Assembly: GCA_002428865.1 (NCBI GenBank)
Contig: DIYB01000007.1
Span: forward strand, 48,712 to 62,796
Source of the DNA: Patescibacteria group bacterium UBA6065
Lineage (GTDB): Bacteria; Patescibacteriota; Minisyncoccia; Phycocordibacterales; UBA6065
DNA: 14,085 nt
Direction: 5' to 3'
Shown: positions 6,348 to 14,085 of the stretch, piece by piece
How positions within the stretch are numbered: position 1 is the first letter of the stretch
Layout of the letters: each line of letters begins with the position of its first letter
Made by a program: the position numbers and the translations under genes
The notes under the pieces: model-generated
The model's input: only the letters and a program-made list of their open reading frames with translations
Told to the model about the DNA's origin: nothing
The model's database searches: none

Positions 6348-8858
6348 ATGGCAGGATTCCTACATAGGCTGTTTGGAGGCGGTAATCGCGATATCGCGCC
6401 ATATACAAAGCTCGTTGAGCGGGTAAATGCCCTCGAGAGCACGATGTCGGCACTCTCAGACGAGGCACTTCGGGCAAAAACCAATGAATTTCGATCCCGT
6501 CTCTCATCTGGTGAGACCGAAGACGATATTCTTCCCGAGGCATTTGCGGTAGTCCGTGAGGCGTCTCGCCGCACGCTCGGGCAGCGCCACTTTGATGTAC
6601 AACTTATTGGTGGCGCAATCCTCCACAGTTCTGGTATTGCTGAGATGCGTACCGGTGAGGGAAAAACTCTCGTCGCGACACTACCCGCATATCTCAACGC
6701 ACTCTCTGGTAAGGGTGTGCACGTCATTACAGTAAACGACTACCTGTCACGCAGAGACGCGGTCTGGATGGGTCAGATCTATGATTTTCTTGGTCTCTCA
6801 GTCGCGGTCGTGAATCACAACACATCGTTCCTCTATGATCCGTCACATGTACCATCACAGGAGGAAAAAACTGATGACGCGACTCGCGATGAAGTGGGTT
6901 CGTTCAAGGTGGTCCACGACTATCTACGCGTGACATCGAGGCGCGATGCATACCTCGCGGATATCACTTATGGTACCAATCACGAGTTTGGTTTTGATTA
7001 TCTCCGCGACAATCTCGAGTATGCAAAGGAGGGGTTGCGCCAGCGCGAATTCAACTACGCGATCGTCGATGAGGTCGACTCGATTCTCATTGATGAGGCA
7101 CGTACTCCACTCATCATCTCATCGCAGACATCCGATTCCGATGAGCTCTATCGTACGTTTGCGAAGATAGCTGATCGTATGGTGAGGGACGAGGACTTTA
7201 CTGTGGATGAGAAGCGCAAAGCAGCACTTCTCACTGATGCGGGCATCATGAAGGCAGAGAAGATGCTCGGCATCGACAATATCTATACTGATCGAGGGGT
7301 CAAATACGTCCATCACCTCGAGACTGCGGTACGCGCAAAAGCACTCTTCAATCGGGACAAGGAGTATGTCGTGAGAAACAATGAGGTCGTTATCGTCGAT
7401 GAATTTACCGGTCGACTCCAACCAGGGAGACGGTGGTCTGATGGCTTGCATCAAGCGATTGAGGCAAAGGAGGGTGTATCGATCCAAAAAGAGACGAGAA
7501 CATTTGCTTCTATTACGTATCAGAACTATTTCCGACTCTATCGAAAACTTTCGGGTATGACTGGTACCGGTATCACCTCAAAAGAAGAGTTTTTCAAGGT
7601 GTACGGTATCGATACCATCGCTGTTCCGACGAACAAGCCGATTGCCCGTATTGATCGCAATGATCTCATCTTCCAGACCGAACGTGGCAAGTGGAAGGCA
7701 ATCGCTCGCAAGGTCAAAGAGCTTTCGATAAAAGGACAGCCGGTACTCATTGGTACGGTCTCGATTGAGAAAAATGAGCTTCTTTCACAGTATCTAAAAA
7801 CTGAGGGCGTGAAGCACGAAGTCCTCAATGCCAAGAATCATGAGCGTGAAGGCGAGATTATCGCTCAGGCTGGTAGGTTTGGCGCAGTCACAATCGCAAC
7901 CAACATGGCAGGTCGCGGTGTCGATATCAAACTCGGTGGCAATCCATCGAACGAGAAGGAAGCTGATCGAGTGCGTGGGGTTGGTGGTCTGTTTGTGCTC
8001 GGTACCGAGCGCCACGAAGCGCGTCGCATCGACAATCAGCTTCGCGGACGCTCTGGTCGTCAGGGTGATCCAGGCGAAACACAGTTTTTTGTCTCACTCG
8101 AGGACAATCTCATGCGTGTGTTTGCATCCGATACCATCAAGAAGGTCATGGGACGGTTCGGTATCCCTGAAGATGAGCCGATTGAAAACGGCATGATCAC
8201 GAGGTCGCTCGAGACTGCGCAGACACGTATCGAAGGTTTCAATTTTGACGCGAGAAAGCACGTCCTTGAATACGATGACGTCATGAATCTCCACCGCAAG
8301 TCGATCTATGCGAAACGTCGTGCACTTCTCGTCGGAGATAGTGCTGCAGTGATGAACGAGCTTCTCTCAATCGTTGATACTACGGACACCGGTTTTATGG
8401 ATATGGTCGAGGCAAAGAAGCGTGACATCGGCCTCGATGCGTTTGCGGGTCTTGTCCGTCAACTCATGCTTCGCACTATCGATACTTTCTGGGTTGAGCA
8501 TCTCGAAGCGATGGAGTACCTGCGCTCAAGCGTCAACCTGCGCGCGTACGGTCAGCGGGATCCACTCGTCGAGTACAAGCGCGAAGGTCTCATGCTCTGG
8601 AAGAGTATGCAGCAATCGATGAACGCTGCTATTGTCTCAGCGCTTCCGCATCTCGGTAGTGGGGAAGTGTCTGTCTCTGCCCAGTCATCTGTCGAGAAGG
8701 ATGCGCGGGCAATACTCGGCTCTGACGATACGCCGACATCGTCAGGTGAAAAGCATGGTAGAAACGAGAAGGTTGTGATGGTGCGTGGCGGCGAGAAAAA
8801 AGAGGTCAAGTGGAAGAAGGTTGCTGACTACGAACGCGATGGGTGGAAGATAGAATAG
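6348..8858 (+). CDS. secA: Preprotein translocase ATPase SecA (atypical domain lengths)
   Basis: The motor ATPase that drives unfolded preproteins through SecYEG. The 836 residues contain all helicase-type motifs: Walker A RTGEGKT at 101-107, DEVDSILIDEA from Asp241, GMTGT, the FTGR and RRWSDGLHQA segments, TIATNMAGRG, and the LRGRSGRQGDPG arginine-finger motif. The helical scaffold is recognisable from LEYDDV (Tyr642) to the IDTFWVEHL segment (Trp715). Compared with E. coli SecA (Lys108, Asp209, Trp775), about 34 residues are added between Walker A and the DEVD motif, and about 90 are missing between DEVD and the scaffold Trp, of which some 50-60 are in the helical wing region. The C-terminal tail has no Cys, so the SEC-C zinc motif is absent. 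A TTG at 6327 is in frame but would add seven residues overlapping the promoter; ATG 6348 gives a normal SecA N-terminus. Confidence 0.97.
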   Translation: MAGFLHRLFGGGNRDIAPYTKLVERVNALESTMSALSDEALRAKTNEFRSRLSSGETEDDILPEAFAVVREASRRTLGQRHFDVQLIGGAILHSSGIAEMRTGEGKTLVATLPAYLNALSGKGVHVITVNDYLSRRDAVWMGQIYDFLGLSVAVVNHNTSFLYDPSHVPSQEEKTDDATRDEVGSFKVVHDYLRVTSRRDAYLADITYGTNHEFGFDYLRDNLEYAKEGLRQREFNYAIVDEVDSILIDEARTPLIISSQTSDSDELYRTFAKIADRMVRDEDFTVDEKRKAALLTDAGIMKAEKMLGIDNIYTDRGVKYVHHLETAVRAKALFNRDKEYVVRNNEVVIVDEFTGRLQPGRRWSDGLHQAIEAKEGVSIQKETRTFASITYQNYFRLYRKLSGMTGTGITSKEEFFKVYGIDTIAVPTNKPIARIDRNDLIFQTERGKWKAIARKVKELSIKGQPVLIGTVSIEKNELLSQYLKTEGVKHEVLNAKNHEREGEIIAQAGRFGAVTIATNMAGRGVDIKLGGNPSNEKEADRVRGVGGLFVLGTERHEARRIDNQLRGRSGRQGDPGETQFFVSLEDNLMRVFASDTIKKVMGRFGIPEDEPIENGMITRSLETAQTRIEGFNFDARKHVLEYDDVMNLHRKSIYAKRRALLVGDSAAVMNELLSIVDTTDTGFMDMVEAKKRDIGLDAFAGLVRQLMLRTIDTFWVEHLEAMEYLRSSVNLRAYGQRDPLVEYKREGLMLWKSMQQSMNAAIVSALPHLGSGEVSVSAQSSVEKDARAILGSDDTPTSSGEKHGRNEKVVMVRGGEKKEVKWKKVADYERDGWKIE

Positions 8859-8882
8859 TCCACAGATGGATGCGTGATAGAG

Positions 8883-8891
8883 TGGTATCAT
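8883..8891 (+). promoter_or_regulatory. Extended -10 promoter element for the small membrane protein gene
   Basis: TGGTATCAT (TG, one base, then TATCAT) sits in the 40-nt gap after secA and ends 7 nt before the ATG at 8899, so a transcript from it would start at or next to the start codon. Read-through from secA is also possible, since no terminator is visible in the gap. Confidence 0.45.
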
Positions 8892-8898
8892 ACACTAC

Positions 8899-9306
8899 AT
8901 GAAAAAGACTTTGCGTTTTTTTGATAAACTCGAGGATCTGGTCCGTTCGACACTCTCTCACGTCCCGATCATTTATTCGATTATTGGTGGCGTGCTCGTC
9001 GTCCTTTTTTGGCGTAGCGTCTGGCACACTGCTGATATCCTCATGGCGCAAGGAGGTATACTCGGTGTTATATTCTATGAGCCAATCCAGCTCGTGCTTA
9101 CCGTGATCGGACTCCTCATCACAGGACTTATGGTCTCTGTCTTTATTGGTGACCGTATTATTCTCTCAGGTCTGCGACACGAAAAGAAACTCGAAGAAGT
9201 GACCGAAGAGCTTATGAAAGAAGAAGTTGTTTCTCTCATGTCGATACGCAACGAACTTCGCACTATCAAGAAGGAGATTGAGGCGCTCAAGACAAGCAAA
9301 AAATAG
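8899..9306 (+). CDS. Unrecognised small membrane protein with coiled-coil tail
   Basis: I do not recognise this 135-residue protein. Residues 1-20 are polar and basic. Two hydrophobic segments, about 22-38 and 64-84, are likely membrane helices, with a short loop containing a moderately hydrophobic stretch near 52-60. Residues 94-132 are rich in Glu and Lys with a regular hydrophobic spacing (LEEVTEEL, IRNELRTIKKEIEAL), so a coiled coil is likely; both ends would then be cytoplasmic. It follows secA by 40 nt on the same strand, with its own extended -10 element. The position next to secA suggests an envelope role, but nothing in the sequence shows one. Codon use resembles its neighbours and no signal-peptidase motif was seen. 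Confidence 0.8.
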   Translation: MKKTLRFFDKLEDLVRSTLSHVPIIYSIIGGVLVVLFWRSVWHTADILMAQGGILGVIFYEPIQLVLTVIGLLITGLMVSVFIGDRIILSGLRHEKKLEEVTEELMKEEVVSLMSIRNELRTIKKEIEALKTSKK

Positions 9307-9321
9307 GGCAGGACGAGACAC

Positions 9322-9349
9322 TTGACTATCTCGTTATATGTAGTATGGT
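9322..9349 (+). promoter_or_regulatory. Possible -35/-10 promoter for the Cys-cluster gene
   Basis: TTGACT at 9322-9327 and TATGGT at 9344-9349 are separated by 16 bp, a reasonable sigma-70-like pair. Transcription would start near 9356 and leave a leader of about 50 nt that holds the Shine-Dalgarno-like site. This differs from the other promoters in the window, which lack a -35 and abut the start codon. Confidence 0.4.
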
Positions 9350-9390
9350 GAGTATTGGTTTCGGTACACAGCACATCAACAATCAAGCAC

Positions 9391-9397
9391 AGAAAGG
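9391..9397 (+). promoter_or_regulatory. Shine-Dalgarno-like site
   Basis: AGAAAGG lies 10 nt before the ATG at 9408, a slightly long but workable spacing. It is the only clear purine-rich ribosome-binding sequence that I see upstream of any gene in the window, and it supports the choice of start. Confidence 0.5.
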
Positions 9398-9407
9398 TTA
9401 GTCAGTC

Positions 9408-10001
9408 ATGAAGAAAACCAATCGTCGGCGTCCGAAGATCTCTCGAAAGACCACGAAGCGGAGTAGGATTTCTAAAAAACAGAGGGCACCTGATCTCGTG
9501 GAAATCAAGAAGCGCATTATTCGTAGCAACGAGCGCAAAAAAGCCAAAGCCAAAAACCGTCAACTTCTAATGAAGACCGGTAGGTTCATGCGCTTGGAGG
9601 GTTCGGAACGGGTAGCTCGCGAGATTGAAAGGTCTTCGCAGGGTTCCCCCAAGCGAGATGATCCTCGCGCGTTCCGAGAGGATCGCAATAAGGGTTTTGT
9701 AGATCCGGAAATGCTCCGCGTTGTCGATTCTGATCAGCTTGAGCACGAAAAGCGGGTCGAGAGTTGTTTTCGAGGCCCGTTCGCGAATGCGCACCCTGAG
9801 GAGACGATCATCGCTCAACCCGAGGAGTGTGTATGCAGCGGAGAAACTTGCGAGCTTTGTCTTTCTAAGTCAGATATCGAGGCGGTTCCGAGGGATCAGA
9901 TCAAGGATATTAAGTCGTTGGGGAAGAACGTGGTCGGTATCGAACAATTCAAGGTTTGCATGCCTGTCGAAGTTGCCGATACACTCGATCGTGTCGGCTA
10001 A
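9408..10001 (+). CDS. Unrecognised protein: Lys/Arg-rich N-terminus and cysteine cluster
   Basis: I do not recognise this 197-residue protein. Of the first 60 residues, 26 are Lys or Arg, which suggests nucleic-acid or ribosome binding and predicts a disordered tail. Residues 60-130 remain charged and have no hydrophobic segment, so the protein is probably soluble. Six cysteines occur: 120, 141, 143, 148, 151 and 184. Those at 141-151 form CxC-x4-CxxC, a spacing suited to zinc or an iron-sulfur cluster, though also found by chance. The C-terminal third (about 155-197) looks like a small folded unit. Codon choice appears more mixed than in neighbouring genes, for example TTG, CTT, CTC and CTA for Leu, which could reflect transfer or low expression. 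It has its own possible promoter, a Shine-Dalgarno-like site and a strong terminator, so it appears to be a single-gene unit. Confidence 0.75.
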   Translation: MKKTNRRRPKISRKTTKRSRISKKQRAPDLVEIKKRIIRSNERKKAKAKNRQLLMKTGRFMRLEGSERVAREIERSSQGSPKRDDPRAFREDRNKGFVDPEMLRVVDSDQLEHEKRVESCFRGPFANAHPEETIIAQPEECVCSGETCELCLSKSDIEAVPRDQIKDIKSLGKNVVGIEQFKVCMPVEVADTLDRVG

Positions 10002-10014
10002 CCTCTACGTATTT

Positions 10015-10046
10015 GCCACTCTCACAGGAGGGTGGCTTTTTATTTT
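10015..10046 (+). terminator. Rho-independent terminator after the Cys-cluster gene
   Basis: A nine-pair stem, GCCACTCTC (10015-10023) with GAGGGTGGC (10028-10036), including one G-T wobble, closes a four-base ACAG loop and is followed directly by TTTTTATTTT. This is a textbook intrinsic terminator for plus-strand transcription. The T tract overlaps the stop codon and last codons of the convergent gpmI gene (stop at 10042-10040). On the minus strand the stem is followed by AAATACG, so it should not terminate gpmI transcripts efficiently. Confidence 0.9.
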
Positions 10047-11575
10047 ATAAGCACACAGCCAGTCATGGCTCGTGGGCGTTCGATACCGAGAAGTGCGAGT
10101 ATGCTGGGTGCGATGTCAGCAAGTCCTCCTGACACCACGGTATCTGCGCTCTGTACGAATGTGACATCTTTTGATGTGAGAATTGCGGGGACTGGATTGG
10201 TTGTATGGGCAGTGTGTTTTTCATCAGTTTCGGGATCTCTGTTGAGCTCAGCGTTTCCGTGATCAGCAGTTATAAATGCTATACCCTGACGCGCGTGGAG
10301 TGCCTCGATTACTCGTCGAAGCTCGGTATCGACAGTCTCAACTGCGCGGATTATCGCAGGGACATTAGCGGTGTGACCGACCATGTCCGGATTGGCAAAA
10401 TTGATGAATATGAAGTTGGTGCCAGCACTGATAGCTTCGATAGCTTTGTCCGCAATCTCTCTCGCTCGCATCTCCGGCGCCTCGTCGTGAGTTTTTACAT
10501 CTTTGCGTGAGTCGAGAAGGATGTGTGTCTCACCAGGATAGGGTTTTTCTACACCACCATTCAAGAAATATGTTGCATGAGGGAATTTTTCAGTCTCAGC
10601 GATATGAGCCTGAGAGAGTCCTCGGAGAGATATTTCTTTTGCGAGTGTAGTCTCAATGGTGCGGGGAGGGAAAACGACCTTGCAGGTGAATGACGTGTCG
10701 TATTCGGTGAGTGTAGCAAAGAGAATGTTCTCTTTCGATGCGCGTTCGATTATGCGTTTGCTAATCTGGCGCGCACGATCTGCACGAAAGTTCCAAAAGA
10801 ATACGGCGTCGTTGGGACGGATTGGGTATGTGGTACCGTTTTCATCGAGAAAGATGATCGGTTCGAGGTGTTCATCGAGCACTCCTTCGCTGTAGAGTCT
10901 GGTGAGCGCCTCTGATGGTTTTTCACCGGGGAGTGATCGAGTGCCAGCACCGAGAAAGAGCGCATCTTCCGCTTTCTGTATGCGGTCCCAATTGTTGTCA
11001 CGATCCATTGCGTAGAAACGTCCGGTCGCGGTCGCAATAAATCCGATACCAATCGACGTAATCTCACGTTCAATGTCAGACAGAAAACGTGCCCCTGACT
11101 GAGGCGCTGTATCTCGACCGTCGGTGTAGGCATGGATGGCGACTCTATGTATCCCAGCTGCTTTTGCTGCACGCAAAAACGCGATGAGGTGATCAGAGTG
11201 AGCATGAACACCACCGGTACCGGTCAATCCTTTTGCGTGGAGTGTCGATCCGTGAGAGCGAACATGATCAAAGAGAGCACGAAGTGCTGGTGCGCTACCA
11301 AACGTGTTCTCATCAATCGATTTTTTAATGCGAACGAGATCGGTATCGATCACTGCGCCAGCACCGATGGTCGTGTGACCAATCTCGCTGTTGCCCATCT
11401 GACCGTGGGGGAGTCCCACTGCCAATCCTGAGGCTTCGAGGAGTGTGTGAGGGTACGTCTCTTTGAGTGAATCAAAAAATGGTGTGCGTGCTTTTGCGAT
11501 AGCGTTGTCTGTCGCGTCATCTCTATGGCCCCATCCATCAAGCACAATGAGCGCGACCTGTGTATAGGTCTTCAT
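10040..11575 (-). CDS. gpmI: 2,3-bisphosphoglycerate-independent phosphoglycerate mutase
   Basis: Interconverts 3-phosphoglycerate and 2-phosphoglycerate in lower glycolysis, through a phosphoserine intermediate and two metal ions (usually manganese). The 511 residues match the usual length of about 510. Visible motifs are the metal-binding VLDGWG with Asp13, the nucleophile Ser63 in GNSEIGH, GGVHAHSDH, TDGRDT, RADRAR, NPDMVGHT and TADHGNAE, followed by the closing HTTNPVPAI segment, so both the phosphatase and transferase domains are complete. The ATG at 11575 lies 21 nt after the eno stop, with no promoter or Shine-Dalgarno sequence between them, so the two are read as one operon that carries out successive steps. 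It is not related to the cofactor-dependent GpmA mutase. Confidence 0.97.
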   Translation of the reverse strand: MKTYTQVALIVLDGWGHRDDATDNAIAKARTPFFDSLKETYPHTLLEASGLAVGLPHGQMGNSEIGHTTIGAGAVIDTDLVRIKKSIDENTFGSAPALRALFDHVRSHGSTLHAKGLTGTGGVHAHSDHLIAFLRAAKAAGIHRVAIHAYTDGRDTAPQSGARFLSDIEREITSIGIGFIATATGRFYAMDRDNNWDRIQKAEDALFLGAGTRSLPGEKPSEALTRLYSEGVLDEHLEPIIFLDENGTTYPIRPNDAVFFWNFRADRARQISKRIIERASKENILFATLTEYDTSFTCKVVFPPRTIETTLAKEISLRGLSQAHIAETEKFPHATYFLNGGVEKPYPGETHILLDSRKDVKTHDEAPEMRAREIADKAIEAISAGTNFIFINFANPDMVGHTANVPAIIRAVETVDTELRRVIEALHARQGIAFITADHGNAELNRDPETDEKHTAHTTNPVPAILTSKDVTFVQSADTVVSGGLADIAPSILALLGIERPRAMTGCVLIK

Positions 11576-11596
11576 ATTTGCGTTGTGAAGATGCTC

Positions 11597-12924
<1,328 letters not shown>

Positions 12925-12953
12925 AATGATAGACAGGTGGAAGGTACTGGACA

Positions 12954-12962
12954 TGCTATACT
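12954..12962 (+). promoter_or_regulatory. Extended -10 promoter element for the holin-like gene and MYG1 gene
   Basis: TGCTATACT (TG, one base, then TATACT) ends 7 nt before the ATG at 12970, so transcripts should start at or beside the start codon. It lies about 30 bp from the divergent eno -10 sequence, so RNA polymerase binding at the two sites may interfere. Confidence 0.55.
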
Positions 12963-12969
12963 TTTCGCT

Positions 12970-13299
12970 ATGAAAATACTCTTCCGGCTCGTACTTATCG
13001 CACTCGTCCTCCTCGGACTTCCGTACATCATTCCGGGCATATCAGTCGGTGGGTTCTACGCAGCGCTCTTTACCGCGCTTCTTCTCGGAGTGCTCAATGT
13101 GCTCATAAAGCCGATCGTGTCCCTCGTCACCTTGCCGGTCAATGTGCTCACGCTCGGACTGTTCGGCCTCGTCATAAACGCTCTCTTTTTGTGGTTTGTC
13201 GCGTCGCTTGTCGACGGGTTTGTTGTCGATTCGTTCGTCTCGGCGTTCCTCGGCGCACTCGTCCTCTCGGCAGTCAATTGGGTTCTCTCTAAATTCTAG
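12970..13299 (+). CDS. YvlD/DUF360-type membrane protein (phage holin family IV-like)
   Basis: A 109-residue protein made almost wholly of four hydrophobic segments, at about 3-21, 27-46, 58-80 and 87-106. The central stretch LNVLIKPIVSLVTLPVNVLT with LGLFGLVINALFLWFVASL matches the conserved core of the mycobacteriophage holin superfamily IV / YvlD family (PF04020), which is widespread in bacterial chromosomes. The cellular function is not established; no phage genes are nearby, so a lysis role is unlikely. GTG 12937 is in frame upstream but would include the promoter; ATG 12970 yields the usual basic start MKILFR followed by the first membrane helix. The MYG1 gene begins 2 nt after its stop. 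Confidence 0.85.
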   Translation: MKILFRLVLIALVLLGLPYIIPGISVGGFYAALFTALLLGVLNVLIKPIVSLVTLPVNVLTLGLFGLVINALFLWFVASLVDGFVVDSFVSAFLGALVLSAVNWVLSKF

Positions 13300-13301
13300 C
13301 G

Positions 13302-14085
13302 ATGTTTTCTCGCAAAAAAATTGTAGTGACACACAGTGGTGATTTTCACGCTGACGATGCATTTGCGGTCGCCACTCTCTCACTGCTTCATCGTGGAAAG
13401 ATACGAGTTGTCCGATCGCGAAGACCTGAGGATTGGTCTAAAGGTGATTATGTCGTCGATGTGGGTGATGTATACGACCATTCGGCACGTCGATATGATC
13501 ATCACCAGCGAGGAGGTGCTGGCGTACGTGTGGACGGGGTACCCTACGCAGCCTTTGGTTTGGTATGGAAACACTACGGTGAGATTGTGGCAGGTGGAAA
13601 GGAGACCGCTCTACGGGTCGAGCGCGTATTGGTGGAGCCTCTTGACGCTGGTGATAATGGATATGCGATAGCAATTCCTAAAATTGCGGTGCGGGAATAT
13701 GCTGTTGCTGATGCGATAAGTGCATTCCGTGGCACTCGTGTCGGCGCTTGTGCTGAATATGATGATTTTATGTGTGCGGTGCATTGGGCACAGAATATTC
13801 TCTCACGTGAAATTGCGCGATGCGCACTTCTTGTGTCTGATACAAAAAAGGCCCGTGCGGTGTACGAACAATCACCAAACAAACAGATTATCGTTTTCGA
13901 CACTGATCTTTTTTGGACAGATGCACTTCGATCTACTCCTGACGCGTTGTTTGCGGTCTATCCGGACTCGATTGGGCAGTGGCGAGTAAAGACTGTTCAA
14001 GAGGATGGGTTTGTGGCGCGTAGAGATTTGCCAGCGTCGTGGGCGGGTCTCCGTGGCGACGCACTTGTTGAAGCGACTGGAGTAC
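13302..14085 (+). CDS. MYG1-family DHH-type metal-dependent hydrolase, C-terminus cut by window edge
   Basis: The 261 codons present read without a stop to the window edge. They carry the MYG1/UPF0160 (COG4286) hallmarks: VTHSGDFHADDAFAVATL at about 9-26, VDVGDVYD followed by RYDHHQ with His67-His68, LVWKHYG at 87-93, and PLDAGDNG at 113-120. These Asp and His residues form the expected metal-binding site of a DHH-like phosphoesterase. Eukaryotic MYG1 has been described as a 3'-5' exoribonuclease; the bacterial role is not settled. Family members are about 290-380 residues, so a modest C-terminal part is missing. The ATG at 13302 follows the holin-like gene by 2 nt with no Shine-Dalgarno sequence, so coupling is likely. 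Confidence 0.88.
   Translation, partial: MFSRKKIVVTHSGDFHADDAFAVATLSLLHRGKIRVVRSRRPEDWSKGDYVVDVGDVYDHSARRYDHHQRGGAGVRVDGVPYAAFGLVWKHYGEIVAGGKETALRVERVLVEPLDAGDNGYAIAIPKIAVREYAVADAISAFRGTRVGACAEYDDFMCAVHWAQNILSREIARCALLVSDTKKARAVYEQSPNKQIIVFDTDLFWTDALRSTPDALFAVYPDSIGQWRVKTVQEDGFVARRDLPASWAGLRGDALVEATGV

Noticed and set aside
9307..9407. Possible small RNA or riboswitch in the longest intergenic stretch
   Set aside because: No strong hairpin or recognisable riboswitch core was visible; the stretch is explained by a promoter-like pair and an SD-like site.
12937..12969. GTG start eleven codons upstream of the holin-like gene
   Set aside because: The extension covers the extended -10 element and is not hydrophobic or family-like; ATG 12970 is the better start.
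12970..13299. Prophage remnant suggested by the holin-like protein
   Set aside because: YvlD/DUF360 proteins are common chromosomal genes, and no endolysin, capsid, integrase or att-like repeat was seen nearby.

Overview
The window looks like chromosomal DNA from a bacterium of the Candidate Phyla Radiation (Patescibacteria), most likely of Parcubacteria type. This is an inference. It rests on the character of the proteins (a Wzy-type ligase fused to TPRs, a flippase starting with a YTKTDMVYF-type segment, a SecA with an unusual domain make-up, an orphan membrane/coiled-coil protein), on very tight gene packing, and on the near absence of Shine-Dalgarno sequences. The standard bacterial code fits: murB ends in TGA, and TAA and TAG are also used. 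No rRNA, tRNA, CRISPR array, transposase or phage structural gene was seen. The largest gene-free stretch is 101 bases (9307-9407).

Layout. Positions 1-3002 (minus strand) carry a two-gene glycan unit: a polysaccharide flippase followed after 6 nt by a glutamine-hydrolysing asparagine synthase that runs off the left edge. Divergent from it, sharing an 86-bp promoter region, is a plus-strand unit of an O-antigen ligase/polymerase-like membrane protein with C-terminal TPRs (3089-5266) and murB (5272-6300). secA follows at 6348-8858, then a small two-helix membrane protein with a coiled-coil tail (8899-9306), then an unrecognised Lys/Arg-rich protein with a Cys cluster (9408-10001) that ends at a strong intrinsic terminator. 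Convergent to it, on the minus strand, is a lower-glycolysis operon: eno (12886-11597) then gpmI (11575-10040), which together convert 3-phosphoglycerate to phosphoenolpyruvate. Divergent from eno is a bicistron of a YvlD/holin-IV-like membrane protein (12970-13299) and a MYG1-family DHH-type hydrolase (13302 to the right edge).

Together these are mostly housekeeping and cell-envelope genes: glycan export and ligation, peptidoglycan precursor synthesis, protein export and glycolysis. The most notable signal not explained by the genes is a repeated promoter layout. Extended -10 elements (TGn followed by a TATAAT-like hexamer) lie only 7-10 nt before the ATG of four plus-strand genes, which predicts leaderless or nearly leaderless mRNAs. 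The only gene with a clear Shine-Dalgarno sequence is the unrecognised one at 9408. SecA is also atypical: it has an extra segment in NBD1, a much shortened helical wing region, and no C-terminal zinc motif. I did not find a clear undescribed multi-gene system; the best candidates for new biology are the 9408 orphan and the initiation architecture.
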